Part shown: one piece after another, positions 1-9,694 of the stretch
How positions within the stretch are numbered: the first letter of the stretch is position 1
Layout: each line of letters opens with the position of its first letter
NCBI RefSeq assembly: GCF_002234535.1
Contig: NZ_CP022521.1
Location: 2,666,001 to 2,730,000, forward strand
Length of the DNA: 64,000 nucleotides
Direction: 5' to 3'
Source: Actinoalloteichus hoggarensis
GTDB lineage: Bacteria > Actinomycetota > Actinomycetes > Mycobacteriales > Pseudonocardiaceae
Made by a program: the position numbers and the translations under genes
Notes under the pieces: model-generated
Seen by the model: the letters and a program-made list of their open reading frames with translations, nothing else
Told to the model about the DNA's origin: nothing
Database searches by the model: none

Positions 1-1122
1 TCGAGTGCTGTCCTTCGCCTTCGTCAACTGAGCGGCCACGGTCTCCAGGAGTTCTTCCCACGACTTCTCGAACTTGGTCACGCCCTCGTTCTCCAACACG
101 ACGTAGACGTCGTCGATGTCCACGCCCTCCCGGGTCAGGGCGTCGAACACCTCCTGGGAAGCCGAGCCGGTGCCCCGCACGGTGTCCCCTGCCACCGTCG
201 CGTGGTCGGCGGCGGCGAGCAGGGTCTTCTCCGGCATGGTGTTGACCACGCCCGACGTCACCAGCTCGTCGACGTAGCGGGTGTCGGAGTAGGCCGGGTC
301 CTTCACCCCGGTCGACGCCCACAGCGGGCGCTGGGGGCGCGCGCCCGCCTCGGCCAGCGCCTGCCAGCGTTCGGAGGAGAAGACCTCCTCGTAGGCGGCG
401 AAGGCGAGCCGGGCGTTGGCGATGGCGGCCTTGCCGCGCAGCGCCTCGGCCGCCGGGGTGCCCAGCGCGTCGAGCCGCTTGTCGACCTCGCTGTCCACCC
501 GCGACACGAAGAACGAGGCCACCGAGGTGATGGAGCGCAGGTCGTGGCCGTTGGCCTTCGCCTGCTCCAGCCCTTCGAGGAAGGCGTCCATGACCTCGCG
601 GTAGCGGTCGACCGAGAAGATCAGCGTCACGTTCACGCTGATCCCGTTGGCCAGGGTGCGGGTGATCGCCGGGACGCCCTCGACGGTGGCGGGGATCTTG
701 ATGAAGAGGTTGGGCCGGTCGACCGCCTGCCACAGCGCGGTCGCCTCCGCCTCGGTGGCCGTGCTGTCGTGGGCCAGCCGCGGGTCGACCTCGAGGGAGA
801 CGCGGCCGTCGACGCGGTCGGTGGCCTCCCACGTCGGCCGGAACACGTCGCAGGCGCGTCGGACGTCGGCGGTGGTGATCTCGTGGACGGCCGTCTCCAC
901 CGACGCGCCGCGGGCCGCCAGCTCGGCGACCTGCTCGTCGTAGGCGGTGCCCTTCGCGAGCGCGGCGGCGAAGATCGTCGGGTTCGTCGTGACGCCGACG
1001 AGGTGACGATCTCGGATGAGCGTGTCGAGATTGCCGGAGTCCATCCGCTCGCGGGACAGGTCGTCGAGCCAGATCGACACCCCCGCCTCGGACAACGCGG
1101 CCAGCGGATCGTTGCTGCTCAT
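1..1122 (-). CDS. tal: Transaldolase (3' end cut by window edge)
   Basis: Transaldolase of the non-oxidative pentose phosphate pathway; it transfers a three-carbon dihydroxyacetone unit between sugar phosphates in the cytosol. The frame opens at ATG 1122 ([10 protein letters not shown]) and stays open to base 1, giving 374 codons, so only the last residue or two can be missing. TTNPTIF at residues 45-51 and LFIKIPAT near residue 140 are family signatures; the second carries the Schiff-base lysine. Its ATG overlaps the transketolase stop by one base (TGATG), so the two enzymes form a translationally coupled tkt-tal operon with transketolase upstream. The same pair is adjacent in many actinobacteria. 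Confidence 0.97.
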   Translation of the reverse strand, partial: MSSNDPLAALSEAGVSIWLDDLSRERMDSGNLDTLIRDRHLVGVTTNPTIFAAALAKGTAYDEQVAELAARGASVETAVHEITTADVRRACDVFRPTWEATDRVDGRVSLEVDPRLAHDSTATEAEATALWQAVDRPNLFIKIPATVEGVPAITRTLANGISVNVTLIFSVDRYREVMDAFLEGLEQAKANGHDLRSITSVASFFVSRVDSEVDKRLDALGTPAAEALRGKAAIANARLAFAAYEEVFSSERWQALAEAGARPQRPLWASTGVKDPAYSDTRYVDELVTSGVVNTMPEKTLLAAADHATVAGDTVRGTGSASQEVFDALTREGVDIDDVYVVLENEGVTKFEKSWEELLETVAAQLTKAKDSTR

Positions 1123-3218
1123 CACTTCTCCTCGGCTCGGGTCAGGGTGACGCGGGCGGCGGCGAGCACGGAGTCGGTGGTGAAGCCGAACTCGCGGAAC
1201 AGGGTCTGGTAGTCGGCGGAGGCGCCGAAGTGCTCGATCGAGACGATCACGCCGTCGGAACCGGCGAAGCGGTACCACGGCTGCGCGATGCCCGCCTCGA
1301 TCACCACGCGTGCGTGCAGCGAGGGCGGCAGGACGCTCTCGCGGTAGTCCAGGTCCTGAGCCTCGAACCACTCGACCGACGGCATCGACACCACGCGGGT
1401 CGGCACGCCCTCGGCCTGGAGGACCTCCCTGGCCTCCACGGCGATCTGCACCTCGGAGCCGGTGGCGATGAGGACCAGGCGCGGATCGCCGCCCTCGGCC
1501 TCGGCCAGCACGTAACCGCCTCGGCTGACGCCCTCGGTGGAGGTGCCCGCGAGGATCGGCAGGTTCTGCCTGCTCAGCGCGAGTCCGATCGGGCCGTCGG
1601 GGCGTTCCATGATCGCTCGCCAGGCGGCCGAGGTCTCGTTGGCGTCGGCGGGTCGCACCACGGTCAGGCCGGGGATCGCCCGGAGCGCGGCGAGGTGCTC
1701 GATCGGCTGGTGGGTCGGTCCGTCCTCGCCGAGCCCGATCGAGTCGTGCGTCCAGACGTAGACGGCAGGCGCCTTCATCAGCGCCGCCAGGCGTACGGCG
1801 GGGCGCATGTAGTCGCTGAACACCAGGAAGGTGCCGCCGTAGGGCCGTGTCGGGCCGTGCAGCGCGATGCCGTTGAGGATGGCGCCCATGGCGTGCTCGC
1901 GGACGCCGAAGTGCAGCGTGCGGCCGTAGGGGTGCGCGCTGAACTCCTTGGTGGAGATGCTCTCCGGGCCGAAGGAGTCGGCGCCCTTCATCGTCGTGTT
2001 GTTGCTCTCCGCGAGGTCGGCCGAGCCGCCCCACAGCTCGGGCAGGGCCTCGGCCAGCGCGGCGAGGGTCTCGCCGGAGGCCTTGCGCGTCGCGATGCCC
2101 TTGGGATCGGGCTCCCAGCTGGGCAGCTGGTCCGTCCAGCCCTCGGGCAGCCGTCGCGCGGTGAGCCGCTCCAGCAGCGCCTTGCGCTCCGGCTCGCGTG
2201 CGGCCCAGGCGTCGAAGTCCTTCTTCCACTCGGCGTGGGCCCGGGCGCCGCGATCCATCACCGCGCGGGCATGGGCAAGCACGTCGTCGTCGACCTGGAA
2301 GGACCGCTCGGGATCGAAGTCCAGGATGCGCTTGATCTCGGCGACCTCGTCCTCACCGAGGGCGGCGCCGTGGGCCTTGCCGGTGTTGGCCTTGTTCGGG
2401 GCCGGGAATCCGATGACCGTGCGCAGCAGGACCAGTGACGGTCTGCCGGTCTCGGCCTTGGCCGCCTCCAATGCCGCGAGGATGTCCGTGACGTTCTCGC
2501 CGCCGTTGACCACCTGGACGTGCCAGCCGTAGGCCTCGTACCGCTTGGCGGTGTCCTCGGACAACGCGATGGCGGTGTCGTCCTCGATGGAGATCTTGTT
2601 GTCGTCGTAGATCACGACGAGGTTGCCGAGCTGCTGGTGACCGGCGAGGGAGGAGGCCTCGGAGGTGACGCCCTCCTCGATGTCGCCGTCCGAGGCGATC
2701 ACGAAGATCTGGTGGTCGAACGGGCTCTGTCCGACCTCGGGCGTCGGGTCGAACAGACCGCGTTCCCGGCGGGCGGCCATCGCCATGCCGACCGCGGAGG
2801 CCAGTCCCTGTCCCAACGGCCCGGTGGTGATCTCGACCCCGGGGGTGTGCCGGTGCTCGGGGTGCCCCGGCGTGTGGGACCCCCACTTGCGGAGTGCCTT
2901 CAGGTCGTCCAGCTCCAGTCCGTAACCGGACAGGAAGAGCTGGATGTAGAGGGTCAGGCTGCTGTGGCCCGCGGACAGCACGAAGCGGTCCCGGCCGATC
3001 CAGTCCGCATCGGACGGATCGTGACGCATCACGCGCTGGAAGAGCGCGTAGGCGACCGGTGCCAGGCTCATCGCGGTGCCGGGATGCCCGTTCCCCGTGC
3101 GCTGCACCGCATCGGCGGCCAGCACTCGAACGGTGTCGACCGCGCGCCGGTCCGCCTCCGTCCAGTCGGCGGGCAGCTGGGGCGTGGTCAGGCGGCTCAG
3201 ATCGTCGCTCACGGACAA
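1122..3218 (-). CDS. tkt: Transketolase
   Basis: Thiamine-diphosphate enzyme that moves two-carbon ketol units between sugar phosphates, partner of the adjacent transaldolase. The 698-residue length is normal. The N-terminal third has [14 protein letters not shown] and the TPP-binding segment [12 protein letters not shown] ending in YDDNKIS; the C-terminal half has [20 protein letters not shown] chose the TTG at 3218 (encoding [10 protein letters not shown]) because AGGAG at 3227-3231 lies 8 bases upstream; the frame extends 16 codons further to 3266 but without a comparable ribosome binding site, and a GTG at 3212 is a weaker option. Confidence 0.96.
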   Translation of the reverse strand: MSVSDDLSRLTTPQLPADWTEADRRAVDTVRVLAADAVQRTGNGHPGTAMSLAPVAYALFQRVMRHDPSDADWIGRDRFVLSAGHSSLTLYIQLFLSGYGLELDDLKALRKWGSHTPGHPEHRHTPGVEITTGPLGQGLASAVGMAMAARRERGLFDPTPEVGQSPFDHQIFVIASDGDIEEGVTSEASSLAGHQQLGNLVVIYDDNKISIEDDTAIALSEDTAKRYEAYGWHVQVVNGGENVTDILAALEAAKAETGRPSLVLLRTVIGFPAPNKANTGKAHGAALGEDEVAEIKRILDFDPERSFQVDDDVLAHARAVMDRGARAHAEWKKDFDAWAAREPERKALLERLTARRLPEGWTDQLPSWEPDPKGIATRKASGETLAALAEALPELWGGSADLAESNNTTMKGADSFGPESISTKEFSAHPYGRTLHFGVREHAMGAILNGIALHGPTRPYGGTFLVFSDYMRPAVRLAALMKAPAVYVWTHDSIGLGEDGPTHQPIEHLAALRAIPGLTVVRPADANETSAAWRAIMERPDGPIGLALSRQNLPILAGTSTEGVSRGGYVLAEAEGGDPRLVLIATGSEVQIAVEAREVLQAEGVPTRVVSMPSVEWFEAQDLDYRESVLPPSLHARVVIEAGIAQPWYRFAGSDGVIVSIEHFGASADYQTLFREFGFTTDSVLAAARVTLTRAEEK

Positions 3219-3698
3219 GGAATCTGCTCCTGTTTCGCTCGTCAAGCGGGCTGTACCGGAGGCCACCCGAGTACCTCAGCACTTCCTGGGAATCCTGCCT
3301 CCGCTCACGCAGCCCTTCGTCCGCCGACCAGCCTAGTCGGGCTGGACGCGAACGCAGGATGCCGTGCCGGGCCCGCCGTGGCGGTCTTGGTCACGATCGT
3401 CCGAGGTTCTGCCCTCGACGGCGTCCTCCTCGCGTGTGCTCCGGGTGTCTCCCGGTCTTCGTCCGCCGTGCTCGCTGATCTCGAGCGTGGTGCGGTCGCC
3501 GCCGTCTCCGCCGGCCGCTCGGTCGGGCCGGGGGAAGCGGAATGCCAGTTCAGGACGTCGCGTCGGTGCGGGAGCCAACCCGGTGGGCGGGGCGATCAGG
3601 TAGCGCGGCTACCATTCGAGCGGCCCGGTTGTCCAGGGCCGCGAACCACGCTGCTAAGGAGTCTCCATGTCGTCGGCGAGCACTGCGGGAGTCACCCG
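3219..3698. other. Divergent intergenic region tkt/ctaB
   Basis: 480 bases between two divergent genes. On the plus side a perfect 6-bp hairpin (3599-3613, GGTAGC/GCTACC) overlaps a possible -10 TACCAT at 3610-3615, followed by the short leader frame described separately. On the minus side I see only weak TANNNT boxes upstream of tkt. No credible protein gene lies in it apart from the 11-codon leader. Confidence 0.5.
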
Positions 3699-3702
3699 GT
3701 GA
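3667..3702 (+). CDS. Putative 11-codon leader frame upstream of ctaB
   Basis: ATG 3667 is preceded at 5 bases by AAGGAG (3656-3661), a better ribosome binding site than that of ctaB itself. It encodes [11 protein letters not shown] and stops at TGA 3700-3702, which overlaps the ctaB GTG as GTGA. This geometry would couple ctaB translation to the leader. It could instead be the true ctaB N-terminus displaced by a frameshift or sequencing error; nothing in the sequence decides this. Confidence 0.4.
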   Translation: MSSASTAGVTR

Positions 3703-4631
3703 GCACCGTCGCCACCGAGAATCCGACCCGGTCGATCGGGTCCGTGCTGCGGGCCTACGTCGCGCTCACCAAGCCGAGGGTCGTCGAGCAGCTCCTCGTC
3801 ACCACGATCCCGGCGATGCTGCTGGCCCAGCGCGGTGTGCCGTCGTTGTGGCTGGTGCTGGCGACCCTGGTCGGCGGCACGATGGCCGCCGCCAGCGCGA
3901 ACGCCTTGAACTGCGTCATCGACGCGGACATCGACGCCGTGATGAAGCGCACGAGCACCCGGCCGCTGGTGCGGTCTCAGGTGTCGCCGCGCAATGCGCT
4001 GATCTTCGCCGTCACGCTCGGCCTCGGCTCGTTCGGCTTCCTGTGGCTCACCACGAACCTGCTGGCCGCCGTGCTCGCCGTGGCCACGATCCTGTTCTAC
4101 GTCCTGGTGTACACGATGGTGCTGAAGCGCCGTACGGCGCAGAACATCATCTGGGGCGGCGCGGCGGGCTGCATGCCGGTGGTGATCGGCTGGTCGGCCG
4201 TCACGGGCACGGTGGAGTGGCCTGCCCTGGTGATGTTCGGCGTCATCTTCTTCTGGACGCCGCCGCACACCTGGGCGCTGGCGATGCGCTTCCGTGAGGA
4301 CTACAAGCGGGCGGGCGTGCCGATGCTGCCCGCCGTGGCGCCTGCGGAGTACGTGTCCCGCCAGATCGTGGTCTTCAGCTGGGTGATGGTCGTCTGGACC
4401 CTGCTTCTGGTTCCCGCGGCGAGCTGGATCTATCTCGTGCTGGCCGTCGTGGCGGGCGCGTGGTTCCTGATCTCGGCTCATCGGCTGCACCTCGGTGTGC
4501 GGCGTGGCGTCGAGGTGCGGCCGATGCGCCTGTTCCACCTGTCCAACACCTATCTGATGGCGTTGTTCGTCGGACTCGCCGTCGACTCGGTGATCGGCTG
4601 GCCTGCCTTCGGCTGGACGTTCGCCTTCTGA
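3699..4631 (+). CDS. ctaB: Protoheme IX farnesyltransferase (heme O synthase)
   Basis: UbiA-family membrane prenyltransferase that adds a farnesyl group to heme B, giving heme O, the precursor of heme A for the aa3 oxidase. 310 residues with about nine hydrophobic segments. The first Asp-rich loop reads [20 protein letters not shown] near residue 70, and the second conserved loop [13 protein letters not shown] lies near residue 200. GTG 3699 is taken as start because the frame has no nearer start with homology and GGGAG sits 7-8 bases upstream. The 3' end overlaps the opposing SGNH gene by 82 bases. Partner enzyme CtaA is encoded at 15.7-16.7 kb. Confidence 0.95.
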   Translation: MSTVATENPTRSIGSVLRAYVALTKPRVVEQLLVTTIPAMLLAQRGVPSLWLVLATLVGGTMAAASANALNCVIDADIDAVMKRTSTRPLVRSQVSPRNALIFAVTLGLGSFGFLWLTTNLLAAVLAVATILFYVLVYTMVLKRRTAQNIIWGGAAGCMPVVIGWSAVTGTVEWPALVMFGVIFFWTPPHTWALAMRFREDYKRAGVPMLPAVAPAEYVSRQIVVFSWVMVVWTLLLVPAASWIYLVLAVVAGAWFLISAHRLHLGVRRGVEVRPMRLFHLSNTYLMALFVGLAVDSVIGWPAFGWTFAF

Positions 4632-5416
4632 GTCGCGACCGGCTCGCCCGGTTCGTCGGGGGCGGGGTTCCACGCCCACCGGGCGGCGGCGGCGTCGGCC
4701 AGGAGTTCGGCCCACCTGTGTACGCCGACGACCGAGGGGTGGAAGCCGTCGGCGGCGAAGAACCCCGCTCCGGTGATCACCGCGGGCGTGACGCGGATGT
4801 GGTGCCCCTCGGCCGATCGGATCGCCGCGGCGTATCCCCGGTCCAGCAGTCCGGCGTAGGCGGCCAGTAACGTCCGCAGCGGCTGTGGCAGGGCGGGGAA
4901 CCTGCTGAACGGCGGGATTCCCGTCGCCAGCAGCGGCACGTCACCGAGCCGCCGCCGCACGTCGTCGACCAGCGCCGTGATGTCGCGCCGCCAGGTCGCG
5001 GGCGAGCGGAGGGCGGTGACGTCGTTGACGCCGAGGGCGAGCACCACCAGGTCCGGTCGCCATCCGGGGTCGTCCAGCTCGGGGAGCAGTTCGGCGTGTG
5101 CCAGGCGGGCCGTGGCGCCCAAGCGGGCCGCGAGCCGCCAGTGGACGTCGCGACCCGTGCGGGCGGCGATCGATTCGGCGAGTCTCGGCGCGAGTGAGTC
5201 TCGGATGTCCGCCACGCCGACGCCTGCCCCGGTGGAGTCGCCGAGCAGGGCCATCCGCAGGGGCGGGCCCGCGCCCGGTGCGCGTCCTCGGCGCGGACCG
5301 GCGGCCTCCGGCAGGCGGGGGACCTCCCGTCGGATGCGGCGGCCCTGGCTCACGGCGGCCCCCAGCCCTACGGCCGCCGTCGTCCCCGCCAGGAGACCCA
5401 GCGTTCGTGCTCTCAT
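4550..5416 (-). CDS. SGNH/GDSL-type hydrolase, N-terminal anchor
   Basis: Predicted esterase or lipase of the SGNH fold, 288 residues; substrate unknown. The N-terminus ([20 protein letters not shown]) is a hydrophobic signal or anchor segment, so the catalytic domain is probably outside the membrane. Block I is [11 protein letters not shown] (nucleophile Ser), block III is LGVNDVT, and block V is DGFHPS with the Asp and His of the triad. ATG 5416 has AGGAG at 5425-5429, 8 bases upstream; an upstream in-frame ATG at 5440 is less well placed. The 3' end runs 82 bases into the convergent ctaB coding sequence. Confidence 0.85.
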   Translation of the reverse strand: MRARTLGLLAGTTAAVGLGAAVSQGRRIRREVPRLPEAAGPRRGRAPGAGPPLRMALLGDSTGAGVGVADIRDSLAPRLAESIAARTGRDVHWRLAARLGATARLAHAELLPELDDPGWRPDLVVLALGVNDVTALRSPATWRRDITALVDDVRRRLGDVPLLATGIPPFSRFPALPQPLRTLLAAYAGLLDRGYAAAIRSAEGHHIRVTPAVITGAGFFAADGFHPSVVGVHRWAELLADAAAARWAWNPAPDEPGEPVATQKANVQPKAGQPITESTASPTNNAIR

Positions 5417-5755
5417 CGACTTCTCTCCTTTATTCATCATTGGATTAATCGGTCATGAATGCGTCGATGATCATAGTGATGCTCGGTGTGCCGGTGAGTT
5501 CGAGCTCTCCCCGCGGTCGCCCGCTCGTCTCGGCGTTCGGTCTCGGCGCCCGACTCCACGCGGCGGGGCGGTCCGCGGCGGCGAACGCGCTCGGAGGGTC
5601 ACCGCCGGTCCATCGGAACTTAGCGTGACTAAAGGTTCCCCCGTCTGGCCGCAGAATCCGGCTGCGACGCTGCCTAGCCTGTGACTGGCTACTCACCCGG
5701 ATCTCACCTCGGCGGCCCGCGCCGGGGTCGCGCGCCGGGCAGGTGGAGGTCTTCC
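5417..5755. other. Divergent intergenic region SGNH/protease
   Basis: 339 bases. On the minus strand TATGAT at 5470-5475 matches the -10 consensus for the SGNH gene, giving a leader of about 50 bases. On the plus strand TAGCCT at 5675-5680 is a weak -10 candidate for the protease. The stretch around 5430-5480 is AT-richer than its surroundings. No convincing gene. Confidence 0.45.
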
Positions 5756-7759
5756 ATGCGTGTGCGGCATCTCGAGACCGGACGACGGGCGGTGGTCGTG
5801 ACCACCATGGCGGCCCTGCTGGCCTCCTCGGCGGCTCCGGCCGCCCAGGCGACGGCCGTCGACGACGTCGGAACGGCGGGATTGGTCGGGATCGAGCCGA
5901 TCGACCCGCGGAGCTGGGTCAACCCGGAGGACATGACCTGGGAGGACTACCGGCCGGTGCCCGGTACCACGTGGGCAGATCCGTCGCTGACACCGACCGA
6001 GCAGACCTTTCGGGGTGCGCTCGTCCTCGCCGACTACCCCGACCAGGACTTCGTGGTCACCCAGCCCGCCGGGTCGACGGTGTTCGGCAACCCGGACGCG
6101 CTCGCCGCCGACGTCCCGCGCGCGGAGGTCGCCGAGTTCTACGAGGCCTTCCTCAACGTCCCCGGCGAGCTGAATCGGGGGCACACGATCAACGAGTACT
6201 GGATGGAGGACTCCCGAGGCCGGTTCGGCGTGGAGCTGACCGGGTTCGGGCCCTACCGGCTGCCGGGGCAGTCCTTCGAGTACGGCATCGACATGCAGGG
6301 TCCCGAGTTCTGCCCGGGCGGCCACCGCTGTGACCGCGACCTGCGGACCGACGCGGGCGCCGCCTGGCGGGCCGACGTGGGGGAGCAGGTCTCCGAGGAG
6401 TTCGACTTCGTCTTCTTCCTCAGCGCGGGCCAGGACGAGTCGTCCACCTGGCAGGAGTTCGGCGAGATGATGTTCGAGGACCGCGAGGACGTCCCCGACG
6501 AGTTCGGGCCGCCGGACCCGGATATGCCCAACTGGTCGGACACCCGCTACGTCGACTGGACCTCGTGGCGGGCGGCGGCGGGCATCTGGCCCAACGCCAG
6601 GGCGGGCTCGTCGACGCAGGCGGAGAGCTCCGGGCAGGGTGTCTACGCCCACGAGCTGAGCCACATCCTGGGCATCGGCGACAACTACAACAACCCCTTC
6701 GCCGATCCGCCGATCCGGTCCTACAGCGGACTGTGGGACATGATGAGTCGAGGAACCTTCAACGGTCCCGGCGGCACCCACACCCGATGGCTGATCCCGC
6801 CGACCGCGGGCAGCGCCATGGGCGCTCACCACATGCTGCGCAACAAGCTTCAACTCGGCCTGATCGACGAGTCCGAGGTGCTGCGCGTCACCGAGGACGA
6901 CCTCGCCGAGGACGGCCTGATCCTGGCGGAGGTCACCGCGCGCGCCGTCGAGCCCACCGGCAAGGCGGTGACCGGGCTGAACGTGGTGCTTCCCGATGGT
7001 GACCTGGCACCGCCCTGCGATCAGCGGGCCGACCCGCTGTGCGACGGCGGCGGCTACCAGAACTACACGCTGGAGGTCGTCGACCGGATGGGCAGCGACT
7101 CCTTCGCCCCGGACAGCGGTGTGCTGCTGGCCAAGACGAAGGACCAGGATCGGGCCCCCTTCATCTGGGTCGTCGACGCCGAACCCGAGGACATCGGGTT
7201 GGTGGACTTCTACCGCCCCGACGGCACGCCCGCGATGGTCACGGTCGGCGATCCCCGTCAGCTCGCCGACGCGCTGTTCAAGGCGGGCACCGGGTCCGGC
7301 AGCCTCGCCGAGCACGTCGACGAGGCCAACCGGCTGCACTTCTACGTTCTCGACCTGCACCGCGACGACGACGGCGTGCTGTCTTACACCGTCGCCGTGC
7401 GATCGCTGGACGGGGACGGCCCACACCGCAGGGGGCTCTCCCTGCGGCCGTCGCGTGCCGCACACGCCGAGGACGGGATCGCCCGCTGCTCGTTCCCGCT
7501 GCGCAACACCGGCGAGGCGGCGGCCGAGCACGGCGGGGACGTCTACCGGCTCGGCGCGGACGTCGGGAGCGTCGGCTGGTCGGTGCACCTGCCCAGCGAG
7601 CTGACCTCGGCCGTACCGGGGGAGACCGTCGACGTTCCGGTGCTCGCGATCGCCGAGCGGGACGCCGACCGGACCGCCGAGGTCACGCTCACCGCGGTGT
7701 CCGAGAGCGATCCTGAGCAGAGTCAGACCGCGCGCTGTCGGGTGATCCGCGCCCGGTGA
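5756..7759 (+). CDS. Secreted M6-like zinc metalloprotease
   Basis: Exported metalloprotease-like protein of 667 residues. ATG 5756 follows GGTGGAGG and starts a signal peptide (MRVRHLETGRR, then a hydrophobic stretch ending near ASSAAPAAQA). The zinc signature HELSHILGIGDNYN begins at residue 299, with HExxH followed by Gly and Asp as in metzincin-type M6 enzymes, and WDMMSRG about 25 residues later could supply the Met-turn. The C-terminal 250 residues look like a beta-rich accessory region. The stop overlaps the next gene as GTGA, so the lipoprotein downstream is co-translated. Substrate unknown. Confidence 0.8.
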   Translation: MRVRHLETGRRAVVVTTMAALLASSAAPAAQATAVDDVGTAGLVGIEPIDPRSWVNPEDMTWEDYRPVPGTTWADPSLTPTEQTFRGALVLADYPDQDFVVTQPAGSTVFGNPDALAADVPRAEVAEFYEAFLNVPGELNRGHTINEYWMEDSRGRFGVELTGFGPYRLPGQSFEYGIDMQGPEFCPGGHRCDRDLRTDAGAAWRADVGEQVSEEFDFVFFLSAGQDESSTWQEFGEMMFEDREDVPDEFGPPDPDMPNWSDTRYVDWTSWRAAAGIWPNARAGSSTQAESSGQGVYAHELSHILGIGDNYNNPFADPPIRSYSGLWDMMSRGTFNGPGGTHTRWLIPPTAGSAMGAHHMLRNKLQLGLIDESEVLRVTEDDLAEDGLILAEVTARAVEPTGKAVTGLNVVLPDGDLAPPCDQRADPLCDGGGYQNYTLEVVDRMGSDSFAPDSGVLLAKTKDQDRAPFIWVVDAEPEDIGLVDFYRPDGTPAMVTVGDPRQLADALFKAGTGSGSLAEHVDEANRLHFYVLDLHRDDDGVLSYTVAVRSLDGDGPHRRGLSLRPSRAAHAEDGIARCSFPLRNTGEAAAEHGGDVYRLGADVGSVGWSVHLPSELTSAVPGETVDVPVLAIAERDADRTAEVTLTAVSESDPEQSQTARCRVIRAR

Positions 7760-8283
7760 GCCGTGCTGACGGACCGCTCCGCCGCCGGGACGCGGGCAGG
7801 CCGGGTCCGGCCTGTCGTCGCCCGGCCCGGCTTCCCGTCCTCCTGCTTGCACTCGGCGCCGTCGTCGGATGCGGGTCCGGGGACGATCCGGGCACCTCGG
7901 GAAGGTCGGAGCCGGCCGCGGGTGTGGAACTGACGGTGCGGGTGCTGCTGCGTGACGGCGTGTTCCGGGTGCCCGGCGCCGAGTGCTCGGGGACGGCGTC
8001 GATGGCCGACCTGCACGCGACCGCCCCGTACCGGCTCCTCGACGAGGACGATCGGCTGCTGGCCGAGGGAGAGCTGCCCGCGGGGCGCGCCGTCACGGCG
8101 ATGGCGGCGGAGCTGGACGCCGCACTGGACGAGGACGTCGCACCCCGCAGGCCCACCTTCTGCGAGGTGACGATGACGGTGACCGCGCCGCCGTCGAGCG
8201 GCTACCGGCTCGCCGTCGCCGACCGCGAACCGCTGCCGCTGACCGCCGCCGAGGACGACCAGTGGACCACGGCACTGCCGTGA
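7756..8283 (+). CDS. Putative lipoprotein, function unknown
   Basis: 175 residues starting at GTG 7756, which overlaps the protease stop by four bases. After an Arg-rich N-terminus, a hydrophobic stretch ends in the lipobox-like GAVVGC, so the mature protein would be lipid-anchored outside the membrane. Two further cysteines occur (in PGAECSG and PTFCEVT), possibly a disulfide. I do not recognise the family. Coupling to the M6-like protease suggests a partner, chaperone or inhibitor role, but that is inference only. Confidence 0.65.
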   Translation: MSRADGPLRRRDAGRPGPACRRPARLPVLLLALGAVVGCGSGDDPGTSGRSEPAAGVELTVRVLLRDGVFRVPGAECSGTASMADLHATAPYRLLDEDDRLLAEGELPAGRAVTAMAAELDAALDEDVAPRRPTFCEVTMTVTAPPSSGYRLAVADREPLPLTAAEDDQWTTALP

Positions 8284-8465
8284 CGCGTCGCGTGATCCGG
8301 GTACGACGCGGCGGGGGTGCGGATCTCCGCCCGCATCAGATGACGGCCCCGCCCGACGGTCGGCGTGCCCCGATTCCCTGAGGCTCCGACGTCCGGACCG
8401 GTCCGTGGTCCGCTCGGACCGGCCGAATCGGACGCCCGCCCCTCGACGCAGAGAGGACGCACCCC

Positions 8466-9161
8466 GTGAGATCGCCGATCGATCGATCGATCCGAGCACG
8501 GTCGGCGCGCCGTACGGCCGCCGTCACCGGCCCCGCTGCCACCCCGGCGGACGGCGGTCCGCCGATCAGCCGCCCCCGACGGGCAGACCGCCTCCTCGTC
8601 ATGCTGGTCGCCGCGCTGGTCGCCGCCTCGGCTTGTGACGCGCGGGCGGCGTGGACGGACGGCCCGCCCGGCGGCGGCGAGCGGCTGCCCGGCCCTGTCG
8701 CGCAGGACGTCGACTATGCGGAGCCCGTCTCGGCGCCCGCCGCGCCCGACCTCGCGTTGGCCCTGCTCGACGGCACCCGAGTGAGTCTGGCGGAGTTGTG
8801 GGCCGAGCGTCCCGTGGTGCTGGTCTTCTTCAGCTCGTGGTGCGCGACCTGCGCCGATCAGCAGCGGACGTTGTCGGACCTGACGGCGGCCCACGGCGAC
8901 GCGGTGACCTTCCTCGGGATCGCGGGGCGCGACGAGTCCGACGCCGTCATGGACTTCCTCGTCGACCACGAGGTGCCCTATCCCGTCGCGATGGACGCCG
9001 ATCACACGGCCGCGCGGCACTACGCGGCAGAGGAGCCGCCGTTGATCGCGGTGATCGACCGAGGCGGCGGGCTGCTGCGCGGCTTCCCCGGCGGCGTGGC
9101 CGACGCGGCGACGGCCGAGGAGCTCGACGCGACGCTGACGGCCCTGTACCGCCGGGACTGA
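8466..9161 (+). CDS. TlpA/ResA-like thioredoxin-fold lipoprotein
   Basis: Extracytoplasmic thiol-disulfide oxidoreductase-like protein, 231 residues from GTG 8466. A hydrophobic segment (LLVMLVAALVAASAC) ends in a lipobox cysteine near residue 57. The thioredoxin-fold domain has the active-site motif WCATC with cysteines at residues 126 and 129, and a cis-Pro region EEPPLIAVID. Such proteins reduce or form disulfides in cytochrome c maturation or other exported proteins; the exact partner is unknown. The first 40 residues are Arg-rich, and a (GATC)4 run at 8477-8492 lies inside the coding sequence. Confidence 0.8.
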   Translation: MRSPIDRSIRARSARRTAAVTGPAATPADGGPPISRPRRADRLLVMLVAALVAASACDARAAWTDGPPGGGERLPGPVAQDVDYAEPVSAPAAPDLALALLDGTRVSLAELWAERPVVLVFFSSWCATCADQQRTLSDLTAAHGDAVTFLGIAGRDESDAVMDFLVDHEVPYPVAMDADHTAARHYAAEEPPLIAVIDRGGGLLRGFPGGVADAATAEELDATLTALYRRD

Positions 9162-9694
9162 GGGGGGACGAGTCGGAGCCGCGCGGCCGACTCGTCCTGT
9201 GATCCGAGCCCGACGCTCGTCGCCCTGATCCAGGCGGCGCCGCGGTCGAAGCGAGGTCCGGAGCCATCGGGATCGAACCGCCGCCCCTCCGGATCGGGAC
9301 CGACTGCGTTCCGAGTACGGCTCGGATCACCGGTCCCTCGAGTGCGAGCGAGCGGAACCGGCGCCGGACCGAGAACATCCGGTCGACGCCCCGCTCCGTC
9401 GTCGGGGTTCCGCAAAGGCGGACTCCGCGGATTCGATCGGCCGCCTTCTACTCCGTCGATCATCTCGTCGTCTGCCCGACCGCCGCGCCGGATTCCGTAC
9501 GACCGTGTGGCCCGAGGGCGATTCCGCGAGGTCACGTCCTCGGCGGAGGCCCGCGTTCTCCGCTGCCGGTGCGGTGCCGACGTCCGACCCGCCGTACCGA
9601 GCCCTCGCCGCGAACGGCGGATCAGGCGCGGTGCGCCACGCTCCGTCGGCCGGGCACCGACGACGGGCGAGCAAGAACGTTAGAGTGTCCGACC
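9162..9694. other. 533-base stretch without a supported gene
   Basis: Frames here on both strands give Arg/Ser/Pro-rich translations with no recognisable motif and are typical of non-coding high-GC DNA. The only feature I can support is the -10-like box just before the FKBP gene. Confidence 0.4.
9681..9686 (+). promoter_or_regulatory. Leaderless-type -10 box of FKBP gene
   Basis: TAGAGT ends 8 bases before ATG 9695 and no Shine-Dalgarno sequence separates them, so transcription would begin at or within a base or two of the start codon. Confidence 0.5.

Noticed and set aside
5445-5696. An 83-codon minus-strand frame just upstream of the SGNH gene
   Set aside because: No ribosome binding site, no family, and it would cross the TATGAT promoter box of the SGNH gene.
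5693-7852. A 719-codon minus-strand frame opposite the M6-like protease
   Set aside because: Antisense shadow typical of high-GC codon bias; no motif, while the plus strand has HELSHILGIGD and a signal peptide.
8477-8492. (GATC)4 as a possible phase-variable or mismatch-repair related repeat
   Set aside because: Four tetranucleotide units inside a coding sequence are too few for a claim in high-GC DNA.
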